A DNA stretch of 64,000 nucleotides from Chrysomallon squamiferum (GCA_012295275.1 CM022669.1:7686489-7750488), one strand, 5' to 3'. Shown: positions 13,901-27,459, counted from the stretch's first letter. A program made the numbers and translations. The notes: generated from the letters alone by a model not told the origin.

Positions 13901-15504
13901 ATTCATTTCAGCATTCATGTAATTTTTTCCCTTTGGCAGTTCATTTCTGTTGTTTATTTACCCATTTCTCTTCGTTTCAGTTCTGGACTTAGAATTGTTG
14001 TTATTGTTACAACCACTGATAGCGTAGCATTTGGTTAAGTATAAAAATATATGTGTAATATTTATTTTTGCAGGATCTGCAGATTCACACCTTTGGTTTC
14101 AAGTTTTGTCCTAAAGAACACAAGAAAACTGTGACAAATGCCATCGTCCATCATGCACATCCAACACGAGCAGATCTTTTGTTTGCCTATGACTATGGAC
14201 ATCATAGCAAATTTCCTGGTATTTTTTTTTTTATTTTTTTTTATTTTTTAGTATAATTATTTTTTCAGTTAAAAATGTTATTCTTAAATTTCTATTTGAA
14301 TTATTTTACATTTTATTTTCCATTTAAAATGGATAAATGAATGTTTGTAACTTTAGTATGTTAGAATATTTTATCTGGTGCAAGATTTGAGAAATTAAAA
14401 GCAAACAAAATAAATCAATACAATCATTTTTTTTTAAATTTAATTTGTCAAAATATAATTCTACATTTTAATGTTATAAAATAAAAATGGTGTTTGTTTC
14501 AGAATAATTAAAAAGAATTGTATGTTATTATGTCTTTGACTTGTTAAGGGTTTCAGTAATTAATGACAAAGCAGAATTTTTTTTTCTTCATTTGTTCTCT
14601 AGAAATATTATTTCTGAATTTAATGAATTTTATCTGAAACTCTAAAATGAAAAGATAAAAAAAAATAATAATTTTCAAACAAACTGTAACAAAACCAGAT
14701 TAATGAAATAGGTATACATTTTGTTGCAGAGAACAGACTGAAAATGCCTCTGTTTTTTGAGAAACAAGACTGGGAGCAGGAGCTCAATCGTCTTCACTGT
14801 TTTTCAGACTGGAGGGTCACAGAGGTCAACCGTGAATTTAACATTAGCATGAGGTAAAACTTTGTGAATTCATATTTATTTTTTATTATTATTATTTTTT
14901 TTTCTATGCATTCATTTTCCTTTCCGAATTTTTGACAACTCTTACATTTAATAGTATTGTAGAGTGCACTATAAGAAATTAGACTCTGAATATAGTAATA
15001 ATATTTGATCATTACAAAAACTACAAATTAAAAACAGCAAGCTTCATCTTGGATAAAAGATAATCAGAAAACAACCTAATTAATTAATGGTAAAAAAAAC
15101 TCTTTTTTTTCAAACATTTTAATTGTGAAATGTCAGAGAGTGTATCAAATGTTAATGAACATGTTTTTTTTTCCTTGCAGCTATTCATTTGATTGAACGG
15201 TGATGTTTGATTTACTTGTATTTTTCTGTTTATGTTTTTTCAGTCTGCCAGAATACTTTGTGGTGCCAATGCGTCTTTTGAATGCTGACTTGAATAAAGC
15301 AGCCTCCCAGTTTATTGATAATCGTTTTCCTGTAAGTTTTTCACTTCACAAAGCATACATACTCCCCTCTCTGTTACAGAAATATTCAAATCTAATATTA
15401 GCCTTATGGTTTAGAAAGAAATATTTCTGGTGCCAATATATATTGACCATGTAATAAATAAAAAAAGAAAGTTTTAGAAATATTTTTTTTAAACTGATTT
15501 TTCA

Positions 15505-15540
<36 letters not shown>

Positions 15541-18500
15541 CTACATTTTATATATTTATTTTTGACTTTTTCATTTATTATTATAATTAAGTAAATTTAT
15601 ATTGAAGATTGTTGTTTTCCTACAGGTATGGTCCTATACACACACTAACAGAGCCAGTATAGTGAGGATGTCACAGATCTGTCCTGAGTCAGAATTCAAG
15701 GAGTATGAAAATAAGTTAGTATTTATATATATATATATATATATACACATAATAATTTTTTCCCCTTTCTTTACATTATATTAGTTCGAGATTTCTAACT
15801 AAATTCAGTTCATTTTGATCGTATCGTTATATTTTATTTAACTGTAAACCTTTATTAAAGGTAAATGGTGATTCTGTAAATTTTATGTCATCAAAGATCA
15901 GCTAATAAGAAAATATGTCTGTACTATTGCAGTTATGTAATTTTACCTTTTTTAATCTGCTCATCAAATCACAATGTAATAGAAAAGTAAAGTAATAAAT
16001 TAAAAACATCATAATCTATGAGAAATAACAACTCTGCAATTATTTATCTGAATAGTTTTGTAAGTGAATATATCATTAAGTTAGAAAAACATTTTTCTTT
16101 TATACTTTTTTTTTTTTGTATTTTATTGTTTTGTTTTCCTGTTTTTTTATGTTAAATTTATTTTGTTATTTATATATATGTTTTCCATATGATAAACAGT
16201 TTGAATACTGACTTAGTTTCTGCCCTTTTTTTAAATTATGATAACCTGTAAGGCTGTTTCATTAACAAGCATGTGAAACATGGTGGTTGATGTTTCAGAT
16301 CTTGAGGTTATTGCTTCTTTGTTCATTATCTTAAGTCACCTCTGTTTATATTTCATTATTTTTGTTAACTAGGACCAGTGTTTGCAGCTTCATAATTTTA
16401 GCAAATTAACTAAAACAAAAAAAGGAACCTGATAAAATAAAAACAATAATAAATCTTTCTACTTATTGTTAGAAAGAATAAAGACCAGAAATCTGTGATG
16501 AATCAGGGACACAAATTTTTTTAATAATAATTCCTCTTAGATTATTTTAATTGTACTTTTGTCATATACTGTTTTTTTTTCTGGTTCTAAGGAATAACAA
16601 AGATGTTTTTCTTCATTTTCTGATTTAATAATTTAGTTTTCATAGCCTAATGTTAATTTTTTTTTTTTTTTTTTTTTTTCATTATCTTGAGTTGTGATAT
16701 AAATAACAATGACACTAAATCTGATTTATTTTGATTTTTCTGTTCAGAATATTGTCTGCAGTGAAGCAGTCATTGCCGGAATCATCCAAAGATCTTGAGG
16801 TCATTGACCTTTCAAAACAGTGCCCTTCAATTCATGACCTTCAACTCTCTTTTGAGAAACTGAAAGATATTTGTATGTCAGGTAATACAAATTGAAAAAA
16901 GAATTTATATGTAAACCTTTTAAACAGTGTCATTAACTGGATGATGTGTCCTTAAATATTTTATTTCACTATATTATTTTTTTTTCTGCTATTATTACTT
17001 CATTCATCTAAGATTCAAATCAGGATGTAAAATGCATTTTTCACTGTTAATAATTAATTTTTTTAATTAACAAATGTATATTACTTTAGCTTCATCATTA
17101 TTATTAGTGTTATAATTATTTGAGAATTATTTATATTTTTTCTCTCTGTTTTTTTTTTTTAGATTGTATCTGCTTTTAAAATTTATTGACCTATTCTTTT
17201 TCCTCAGTATATTTGTTTTATCTGTCTGTCTGTCCATTCATCAGTTACCTACATGTTTATTTACATTTTTGTTTTTGTTTTAGATTGTGTAAAAGACTTT
17301 ATTAATCAGGAAATGACGTGGTATTCATCTCTAGAAGCTTCACAGTGGTTGTTAAACATTTCGAGATGTTTTCATTGTGTCATCGATGTTGTAAACACTG
17401 TCTCTAATAAACGTCAAACAGTTGTTTTGAAAGGTAGGACTGACAAAGATTTCTTTATCATCTTATCTCTCAGTGAATGAAGAAAAAAGTACTGTCCACT
17501 TGTTAATAAGTAGATCATGAAACATTCTTTGATTTATTTTTTTTCTGGTTTTGTTTTTAAATGACATTTTATCAAACTTTGATTTGAGCTTAACCTGAAA
17601 CTGTGAGTAATTTTCAATCAGTAAACTTTGTTTGAATACGAATTTTCACCAGGATCTGAAATTCTGTATGAAATCTAATAAAATCAGGGAAAGTGTGTAT
17701 TTTGATTTTCTGTTTTAGAAAAAACAAGTTTAAGATATGTTACTGATTCTGTGTCTTAAAAAACAACATCATCAGATTCAGATACATCACTGATTCTGTA
17801 TTTTTCAATTACTCATGTTGTAGTATCTTTTGTTGATTCTGTATTTCATAAGAATTGGGCTGTGGTATGTTTTTTCTATATTTTCTATATATAGTTCTAT
17901 ATTTTCTATATATAGTTCTATATTTCAAAAGAATCACTTTTCAGATATTTTGTTGATTCATTTTTCAGAAGAATCAGATTGTGATATATTGTTTTATTTT
18001 GGCTTTTCTAAAGAATCAGATTGTGATTTTTATTTATTTATATATACATATATATATTTCACTTTATGCATTTCAGAAGAATCAGGTTGTGATATGTGCT
18101 GTGTTGTGACCTGCCTGTCCCAGCTTTGCCTCGACCCCCACTGCCGTACACAGGTGGGTTTTCAGAGTCTTGTTCAGAGAGAGTGGGTTGTGATGGGTCA
18201 TCCGTTCCACACCCGACTTGGCCTCAGTCTGGACTGTGAGGGTGAACAGGTAGCTGCAGTCTTTTTATCTTTTTAAAGTAATAACATTATATTAAATCAT
18301 ACTAACAACAACTCTTAGAATTTAATAAATAAAAAAAATGTTTCTTTTTTTATTTATTTATTTTTAATATTTTTGTTGTGTGATGTGTGAAGTGATATTT
18401 AAAAACTCGTCATTTAAAAATATCAGTGTAGTAATAAATCTGAGATATTTGTGAAAAGTTCATATTTGTGTGTGTGTGTGTTTCACCCATTGATAAGGAT

Positions 18501-19467
18501 ATAATAGATCATATGTAATAAAATATTTCACCTATTCTTTGACTAGTAACAAAGTATTATGTTTTTAACATTATTTAATTAATTTCCAGTTTGATGTCAT
18601 TTCGTTCATTTTTAATGAAGATTATTTCACAAAACTTTATTCCTCTAGGCTCCTGTGTTTCTGTTTTTCCTCGACTGTGTCTGGCAGTTTCTCCAGCAGT
18701 TCCCGTCATCCTTTGCTTTCACCGAGACGTACTTGACAACTCTGTGGGACAGCGTCCACCTTGGCTTGTTCGAGACGTTCCTCTTCAACAACAGCCACCA
18801 ACGACGCAAGTTCATGATGGAAGGCCGACGCCTCCGTCGTGTCAATTTGCCGAGTGTCTGGGACTGGAAAATCCAGTTCTCTGACGTCGACTTGACCCTC
18901 TTTAACAATCCCCTGTATGTGATGAAAGGCCAGTACAATTTCAACAACATTGTGAAAAGTGCAAAAGAAACTTTAAGACAAACAGGAGAGGTACTCCGTA
19001 ACGATCTCTATAAAATGAAGCTTGCACACTTGTACAACGAAGATGATCACCTCTTTCAGGACCTGGATGCCGTACTGGTACCTCAAGACACAATATTATT
19101 TATCAAACTGTGGACTCAGTGTTTCCTCCGGTGGAATGTCCCTGCCCAAATTGTAGGGGGAGGTAACCCGTCCCAGTACCTTCAGCAGTGTTTGCTTGCA
19201 GAAGAGGTCATTCATCTCCAACACAAACTCAAAGTTTTGCAGACCGACTCTTTCAGGAAGAGATGTGTACGTCCAAAAAGTGATCTAATCTTCAGTTGTG
19301 GGGAGGAGAAGAATTCAGCAGTCTATGAAAACTGTTTTCTCACCTCATCATTCCCCTTCAGTTCTGGCACTGGAATAAAAAACCACCAGGCAATTCTAGT
19401 AACACCCATAACTTGCTATCTGGAAAATAGTACTATCACAAGTGATTATGGTTACGAAGATGATTAG
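6022..19467 (+). CDS. MTMR10: Myotubularin-related protein 10-like pseudophosphatase
   Basis: Coding exons: 6022-6093, 7464-7526, 11799-11865, 12141-12280, 12822-12900, 13395-13477, 14074-14218, 14730-14853, 15244-15331, 15626-15714, 16748-16881, 17284-17433, 18077-18249, 18649-19467; all phases agree. The product is 741 residues (human MTMR10 is 777). An N-terminal PH-GRAM region (about 60-165; GEHDIPLTKVDSIYQ matches GEHDVPLTCIEQIV) is followed by the myotubularin phosphatase-like domain (LPEYFVVPMRL, TQVGFQSLVQREWVVMGHPF, LPSVWDWKIQF) and the subfamily C-terminus FLTSSFPFSSGTG (human FLSSSFPFSPVGN). Active myotubularins carry HCSDGWDRT; here the loop reads EESGCDMCC (about 412-420), lacking the catalytic Cys-x5-Arg, as in human MTMR10 (EEEGRDLSC). 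It is therefore predicted to be a non-catalytic adaptor in phosphoinositide metabolism. MTMR11 and MTMR12 are the alternatives within the subfamily; the C-terminus favours MTMR10. The start is the first ATG after the shared promoter. Confidence 0.93.
7882..7946. repeat. CA microsatellite in MTMR10 intron 2
   Basis: About 32 uninterrupted CA units; likely polymorphic. Confidence 0.97.
15509..15536. repeat. CA microsatellite in MTMR10 intron 9
   Basis: About 14 CA units. Confidence 0.95.
17735..18095 (+). repeat. Decayed tandem repeat reaching into MTMR10 exon 13
   Basis: At least four diverged copies of a unit built on TTTCAGAAGAATCAG and TTGTGAT lie at about 17843-17870, 17920-17949, 17950-17993 and 18004-18031. 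The last copy, 18069-18095, is the real splice acceptor plus the first coding bases of exon 13. Earlier partial units (GATTCTGTATTT) occur at about 17742, 17788 and 17833. Spacing is irregular, about 43-77 nt. Confidence 0.75.
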
Positions 19468-20237
19468 ATTAATTTTTAAAATTAAACAAAAAATATCTTT
19501 CAATAGTTGAGTTGGAGAATGCAGCTATTTAGATATGTAATACAAGGCACTTCTAAGAAATGTTAACGTTTATAAGGCACAAATGAAGATTCATGTCACA
19601 CAGTCAGGATTAGGAATCTTTATTTTTTTTTTTCCCCACCGATCTTTTATATTTTTGTAGTTAAACTTATTTTAACTCCAAAATAATCATCAAAATTAAG
19701 GCAACCCACTGTTTCTGAAATCCGTGAAACGCAGTGGTGTTTTTAACAAACTCTGATGATTGTGTACCATGACAACATCAAATCCAAGATATCAGCAGAA
19801 TATCTGAATTGTTTTTCTAATCACAGGAGAATTAAAAAAAAAAAAAAAAAAGCTGTGTCTTGTAAGTGTTAACTGTCTGAAGCAGCCTCTATGATGTATA
19901 TTTAAATATATTTAAATTATTTTGTTCTGTTTTTAAAATTTATCTTCTTCTTTTTTTAGTAGCCATAAAAAAATATTATTCAAATGTGATATATAATCCC
20001 TGTTTGTTATTATGAACATATCAAAAGTGACTTTTTGTTTTTGTTATTTTTATTGATCTCTGTAAGTGGAGAGTTTCACCTGTAATATGTAAATGTCTTC
20101 TCAGAGAAAATCTAGCTACTCAGATGAATACAAATTTCTTTTTTCATTTGACTTACTTTATACCTTTCTTTCCAAAGCCTATCTGTATAGATATTTTAAA
20201 ATTTTAAATCCTGTTTTATTATTTTATTTCAAATGAA

Positions 20238-20248
20238 AATAAAATAAA
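20238..20248 (+). terminator. Candidate poly(A) signals for MTMR10
   Basis: Two overlapping AATAAA hexamers at 20238-20243 and 20243-20248 lie about 770 nt after the MTMR10 stop. They are the first canonical signals I found downstream. The 3' UTR extent is inferred only. Confidence 0.4.
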
Positions 20249-21156
20249 ATCGATGGTTTTCAATAGCTCATTTTCAAAAATATTCTACATTCATTGAAAG
20301 ATTTAAACTCCCTTCAAAGTTAAACATAATATTACCTTGTGATATTTACTATTAAATATGCGGTGCATTCATATTTCCTTCTTAACCTACCTACCATTTT
20401 ACATAAACATGCCATATTCATAATCCCTTGTGTCATATTAACATTAACATTAAATATATCAGTGATATTCCCTCCTACATTAGTTAACATCCAGCTGCAA
20501 TTAAACATGTCATATATATAGTAGTCTTCCCTACAATATCATACATAACTGTTAACAAAAACATGCTACATTAATATTCTCTCCAGTATTAACTGCCATA
20601 TTTATAGGCACTCCCATAATTGTCACATATTATCAAACATTTCACATTCATAGTCACTTCCATCACATTACTATTAAATATGCCACAATCACATTTTCTC
20701 CTCACCTCCTTTAACAACTTTAAGAATATAAATACTATTATTTATTAGATAATGTTTCAGAACCCATATATTATTGATAATTCATTATAAATCATTTTAT
20801 ATCATCTCTGAATATCTAGCTACTACATTATAAAGGCATGGACTTACTTTTTATTAAAAACGTTAGTGATGTCTTAATGAACAAAATGCTTTCAAAAAAG
20901 TAATAAAGACATACCAGTGCATGCATATGCATATGCATGAATATTCACAAGCACCCACACATATGCATTCACAAACACACACCTACTTTGCTGGTTTTTT
21001 GTTTCAATTTTTTATGAGTTTTATAACCAAGACTGTAAAACTTACCTGAGTGAAAACTAAAACAGGGTCCCATTACTTGTTTCCATTTTGTATATTTTAT
21101 GGCATATTTGGTGATATTGTTTATAAGTATATATATAATAGAGAGAGATATGTATG

Positions 21157-21158
21157 TG

Positions 21159-21236
<78 letters not shown>

Positions 21237-21258
21237 TATGTATATATATATATATATA
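21157..21258. repeat. Compound TA-GA-TA microsatellite
   Basis: A TA run, about 27 GA units and a second TA run, downstream of MTMR10. The sequence gives spurious open frames on both strands. Confidence 0.97.
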
Positions 21259-24200
21259 GAATATGCATGATAACATGTATAGTGGTTTTGTTTATATAAT
21301 TATGTTACTGTTGTGAAATCTGACTGTATATTTTGCTATAAAATGTAAAGAATGAGAAAATTAGATTTATAAAAAGAAAATATTTATATTGTATATTATA
21401 CATTCATATATTTTAAAAAATAACAATAAAACTAATTTATAATGTTGGTTACATTATTTAAATCACCATAACTGCTTATAGGTATTCGGAAATCTAGAAA
21501 GGAAATTTTGAGAGTGTGTAGGCTTAATTTGGTTTAAAAAATTAGGAGCCATTTACTTATATTGAAATTACCTGTTGTTCAGTGTTACTAGAATCCAGAT
21601 TATTTACTTATCGTGTGTGTGTGTGTGTGTGTGCGTGCGTGCGCGTCCATGCATACATGTGCATGCTTGGGAGAGAAACATTTGACAATGAAAACACTGA
21701 CAGTGTGTAGTTAGATGTGAAAGAGGGAATGGGGAGGAAGAAGAGTAAATATGGGAATCTTCTTGAAGAATTATTTTTAGTTTAAAATGAAAAATTAATT
21801 TTTACTGGTAACAGTCAACAGATGTGGTTTCTAACAAAAATATGATAGGAAGACAGCAGTCACCTCTCAAAGTCTTTTAGATATATATATAAATTAAGTT
21901 TTCCTCTTTTTTCACTTGTTTTTTTTTTTAAGGTATTTAACAATAGATAGATAAGTTCACACCATGATGGCCTTTGATAAAATATGCTTGGGAACAGGCT
22001 TGAATCAGAAACATTTCAGCTGGAACACTGAAGAGGTTTGGTCTAGTAAGTTAACACTTCATGCCTGCACCAGCAATAGATGTGCAACATGTTGCTTTTA
22101 AATATATGTATGCAATTTAATACTTCTCATTTCCATCCAAGTATTTTATTCTTGAAAGCAAGACTGTCATGCATGTTATGTAAGCCAGAATGATTGCATT
22201 TGTTTATTTTAAAATTTTACTGGATTTTTTTTTTTTTTTTTTTTTTTCCACTGCATATTAAAATGTGTACAAGACATTTCTTTTCTAGAGATGAATTAAA
22301 CTGCCTGTCAGGTGAGAATCTGGAAACAGGTGTAACAGTGTAATAAGGAATAACATACTTGAAACTAATCATTTAATAATCAAATGTTGAACAAAAACAG
22401 TTGTCATTTAATGTTATTAAAGATATTAAAAGTTTTACAAGAGTGATTTGTTATTTATATGACTGAAAATGAGATCATTTTGAAAAGATTAATTAAATGG
22501 GGTTTTTTTTCACACTAATATTACCAAACTAATATGTAATGATTAATATGAAAATCAATAACATCAGTGATAACAACAAAATAAGTTATTTACGCATATA
22601 ACAAAATGTTATTAGTAGATTTAAACATCTGACAGTCATGGTACTGTTGTCTTAGTCTGGCTGAATTAGGAAGATCAGTACTTGTTTTATATGGAACTGC
22701 CCAACTGGATCAAAAAGTAATTAAATTTTTAAAATTATAAAAAGGTATCTAAAATTTGTGCATTTATTACACAAATGAACCACTATTAAATTTCTTTCAG
22801 CATGCAACACAAAACATTTTTTCATATAAATTATTTTTTTAGCAGCCTGACCACTCTTTGGCTGCTTTAGAGCATGACCCTTGAGGCCTTTGGTGCCATA
22901 GGAGTCTTCCAACAGATTAGCTAGACTGCATGTCAATAAAAAAAAAACTATGTATCTATCTGACCCGTTTTTATTAGTTCAGGATGAATGGCCTGAGGCT
23001 GCCGCGAAGAAGAAAATGGCTTACTGATGAACTCAAATACAGACTTTACTACTTTAAAAAAAAAAAAAAAAGGTAGGGCGATGATGAGTATTTCAATATT
23101 AAAAAGAAAACAAGACAAATATTACATAGGCAAGTTACAGTTTATTGGCAATGTTTTCATTTCATTAGGAACTGGAAGAAGTATCACCTTTCTTCTATGC
23201 TCAGGTAATTTCCCTTCCACTGCAAGTTACAAAATAAATGATTTGCATGTGTTTTTATTATATCATGTGAAAGTTACAGTGAACTTAGCCAGTACGAGGT
23301 GGAGATAAGAATTTAACATTATTAAATTTCATATCTGTTCACAATACAGCTGAAAACAAAATGAAATAGTGTAATATTAAAAACAGATCTGTGAAGACAT
23401 TATTCACTTTAGATACTAAGTAAAAAATGTATGTTCTACAGCTGTTAACAATTACTTTGAGAACTATACTTTAATTTCTTTTTTATTTAATTCTTAAAAT
23501 ATCTAATGTTAGGATTTTGTTATATAGTAATAAGATCACCCAATATAATCTTCTTTATCAAAAATAAATTTTTACTATTGTAAGCGAAATGACATTTTGT
23601 ATTCATTATTATTATTATTATTATTATTATACTAGTCATTTAAATAAAAGAAACAGAATAAAACAAAATCTCTGCTATTGATTATTCCAAATAGCATTTA
23701 ACAGAATGTTTCCTGAAAAATATATACAATACCATAAATTCCTAAAAAAAAAAAATTGTCCAACTCTGCCTTATGATGTTTGAATAACATAATTGTGGCC
23801 TATTTGATGTTTAAACTATCAATCAAATTATCCTTGCAAGTATAAATAACAAAGTTAAGCTTTTAACAATATGTTTGGTCACAAAATCAATTTGTAACAT
23901 AGTGTCATGCAGTGAAACAGGTTGATAATGAAATATACTTGTAGTGAAATGAATTTAACAAAACATGAATACAGCAAAATTTGAGCAATTAACCAGAGTG
24001 CTGTTTTGTGTATTTCATTCTTTCATTTCCACATTAATTTATTACACAAATTACTAACTGAATTTTCCACATTAACACAGACATTATCTTATTACCACAG
24101 AATATTTTTTAACATAAAAATTTATCAACAGTTTTCAACATTATTTTTTAATTTTAACGAATTTCTATTAAAAGAACTGTTCAAAAAATAAGTAAAAGTA

Positions 24201-24265
24201 ATTTATAACTAACTTACAAAAGATTAAAGGCTGCTTCTCTTGTTCTTTAGTAATGCAACATATAT

Positions 24266-24271
24266 TTATTA
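24266..24271 (-). terminator. Candidate poly(A) signal for SUB1
   Basis: AATAAA on the minus strand, about 375 nt after the SUB1 stop codon. In such AT-rich sequence the hexamer is common, so this is only a candidate. Confidence 0.3.
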
Positions 24272-24644
24272 TGTAATGTTTTAATATAAAAATATTAATA
24301 ACCTTCCTTCTTAATGTGGTATGAAAAATGAGGGTACAAAAAGTGAGAATTAAATAAATTATGAATTTACTGATAGCAAAAAAAAAAAAAAAAGAAAGAA
24401 AAGAAATTCCACCAATGTGGTATTTCTTTTCTCTAAACATAATTGTGCTTATCTGAATCTAAAGTATGGAGAATGAACACAATACAATGAGAAACAAAAT
24501 TACATAATAAGCTAGCATCCTCTAAATTGATGATCAGTGAACATTTGAAACAAAGTAACAATAAATCTGCTCTCATTACAACTGTTACACTGTCTATCTC
24601 AGTAAGCTGTCATTTTGAAGTTGTTCATTACAAGCAGGTGACCC

Positions 24645-26802
24645 TCACTCTAGTTCTCTTACAGCTTCATCTATCTCGTCCATCTGGTCTTTTAGACTAT
24701 TCCACTGTTCTAACGTCAATGAGATTCCTTCACAAAAAAAATTAAAAGTGAAATAAACAGAAATAATTGAGTTGTATTATTTTGATTAGACAACAAAAAT
24801 CTTGAACATTATTTCAAATTTTGCATCCACAAAGTTCATTAATAAAAAAAAAAAATAGAAAAATGTAAATTAAACAAAAATGTGACAGTGATTTATTATA
24901 CTGTTTCTACAATAATTTAAAAAAAAAATACATCCCAGTTCTAAATTAACAAAGAATCAAACCAGGAATACACATTTAAGTTGTGTTTCAACATCAATCT
25001 TTCATTTCCAAAGAATTCAAAAATTTCAGAGGTAATTTTTTTTTATTTATTCATGAAATATCTGTTTTCACTTATTTACAAAATTTATATTCTTATTATT
25101 ATTTTAAATTTATTTATTTATTTATTTATTTTGTTTTTATTTTTTCTTCTTCTTCTTTTTTTTCTTCTTTTTTTTTTTATATATATATATATATTTCTAC
25201 AGAAAATAAATAAATACATAAATAAAAGCACATTCTATAAACAGATGTTTTTAATTCAGTTTCTAAACATTTTGTAAAAAGTAATAACCTTTTTTCCCTG
25301 GTCTAAGTTCTCCATCACTTTCATAGTACTCTCTGATTCCTACCATCACTTTTCCACGAAACTCACTAACAGTAGCATATCTCATCTTAGACAACTGAAA
25401 TAAAAATCAGTTTATTTAGTCCAACAAAACTATTACATAATATTGATGAATTCTGGATTATCAGCACTTAGTAATTTTGATAAATATAAATTATAATTTT
25501 TTACAGTAGACCTGATATATATTTCCATTAGCAGAAAGAAGCATTTTATATTCAAATTTCCAGCTACAGGAAAGCACATGTTTTAAACAAATGTGAACTT
25601 TCTACACCATATATGTCCATTGGATTTTTTTTTTTTAAGTTACAGTTCATATTTTTACTTGTTATTGGAGTCCAGGAATTTATCTTTTCCTGACAGGCAA
25701 TAAGTGTTCACTAGTAATTCAATTTTAATTGGATTTATTTTTTTATAATTATTAAAAGACTAGGAACATAAAAACATAATCATTATGAAAAAAAATTCTG
25801 TCAACAAAAATGAACAGTAACTGCACATGAACACAGAGAAACTTGAAACTGCTGCATGTGAATATGTAAGTAGATAAATATGGTGATGTTACATAATGTA
25901 ATCAATATTATAAATTAGTTTTTTTAAATACATGCATATTGATGATATTCTATATATATATATAATTTATAATATACCTCCATTCATTCATACAATCACT
26001 TACTGGTGTCTTATTGTTGTCTCTCTTTCTTTTTTAATATGTACACACACACATATAATTTTATATATCACTGAGAATTATTTTACCACAGAAAAAAGCA
26101 AAGTTATGTGGCTGTAAAAAGCTTCCCACCTGAAACATGTTTTCTCCAGAAGATGACTTTGCTGCTTTTTTCTTTTCATTTTTCTCCACTTTCTTCTCAG
26201 GCTTTTTCTCGACCTTCTTCTTTTTTGGTTTAGGCTAAAATATTCATCATTAAATATGGTTGTCATAAGAAAAATGGCAGCTGAAAAATGACAAAACTTT
26301 TCAGAAAACCAAAAATTCTATTACGGTATATCTTTCAATCGTGTATTTATACAAATAATACCCAATACATTTTGTTTGCTTTTTTTTCTAATAACAGAAT
26401 GAAAATGAAATAACATTTTATATTAAAATTTACAAATACTGAGTATATGCAAGTGCTAGAATGAAAAAAGCAAATACATGATGATGTTTTGAACTGTTTT
26501 GTACTGACTAACAAAATTGACATGATAGTTGTGTTTGATACAGTATGACTATGAGTATAAGAAGATCCTGCCATCACTTTAATAATTGGTTATGTTTTTC
26601 ACTACAAAGTTATACAAATGACAAGGAAATATAACTTTTCTATGGATTCATAATGAAAAGCTTATTCACGCTATTGACATGTATTGTCTGTATGAAGAAA
26701 CAAAACAAAAAAGGTATAAACGCTGTTTTAGTATTTACAACATACCTCCGTGTCGGAACATGAATCATCAGATGAAGTTAGGAATTCTTTAGACTTCGGC
26801 AT
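24645..26802 (-). CDS. SUB1: Transcriptional coactivator PC4/p15 (SUB1)
   Basis: PC4 is a nuclear single-stranded-DNA-binding coactivator of RNA polymerase II. Coding exons in order of transcription: 26746-26802, 26130-26234, 25289-25394, 24645-24727, all in phase, giving 116 residues (human 127). The first exon encodes [19 protein letters not shown], matching the human MPKSKELVSSSSSGSDSD-type Ser/acidic head. The second is a Lys-rich tract (about 20-45) ending SSGENMFQ (human RDDNMFQ). The third and fourth form the C-terminal DNA-binding domain: [13 protein letters not shown] and [20 protein letters not shown], compared with human [20 protein letters not shown]. The initiator ATG sits 19 nt inside an exon whose acceptor is TTTCAG at 26822, so a separate non-coding first exon must lie upstream; I could not place it. 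Confidence 0.95.
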
Positions 26803-27391
26803 AGCCCTCACAAGAGACTGTCTGAAATATAAATTTAATTCATAATAAATAAATAATAATTATCTCAGTTATCATTGTCTGTGACCAAGGGGATTAATTA
26901 GTGCAACACATCCTCCGATTCTTTGCTGTTGTTAATGCTAATCTGAGAGAGAGTGAGAGAGAGATTATCAACAAATTGAATAATCTGAAAAACAGTGAAA
27001 GAGAAAGTAAACAGACGCTAAATAAAAAAAAACAGCAAAAAGTCGCCAGTCGGCATATTTAAAATAAATTGTACATTATTATGATCATACATATTTCAGT
27101 ATATTATTCTTAAAATACTCGGCATAAAAAGAAAAAACATTCTGATGTTACTGCTAGTTTACCTTTTAAGAACTGTTTCTAGAACGATATCAAATTTGAA
27201 CAGAATAGAGACCTACTTAATTTAGACTGATTCACTATACATTTTTCTTTAAATATCCGAATATCAGTTGATTGCAACGTTACACTTTACGAAAACCAGT
27301 CTGCATTGATGACGCCTAAAATTGGGATCTTTTTATGCGCATTCTCTTTATGCTATTCAAGAGAAGAGAAAATAATCCCGACAGAGAAAAA

Positions 27392-27459
<68 letters not shown>

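Larger units (their letters stand above)
19468..24644. other. MTMR10 3' UTR and SUB1 3' flank, no confirmed gene
   Basis: The interval contains the presumed MTMR10 3' UTR (to about 20.3 kb), AT-rich spacer, microsatellites and the presumed SUB1 3' UTR. Three patches stand out. One is a 45-codon ORF starting ATGATGGCC at 21964. Another is a minus-strand open segment at about 22830-22915 behind a T-rich AG. The third is a GC-richer segment at 22984-23030. None could be joined into a recognisable protein. Confidence 0.5.

Noticed and set aside
17830-18076. Long open frame beginning in MTMR10 intron 12 as a separate small gene
   Set aside because: It is the exon-13 frame extended backwards through intron repeats, not an independent gene; kept only as an alternative-splicing finding.
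18645-18950. 101-codon minus-strand open frame
   Set aside because: Antisense of MTMR10 exon 14.
21050-21299. Overlapping open frames over the GA/TA microsatellite
   Set aside because: They encode only Arg-Glu and Tyr-Ile repeats produced by the microsatellite.
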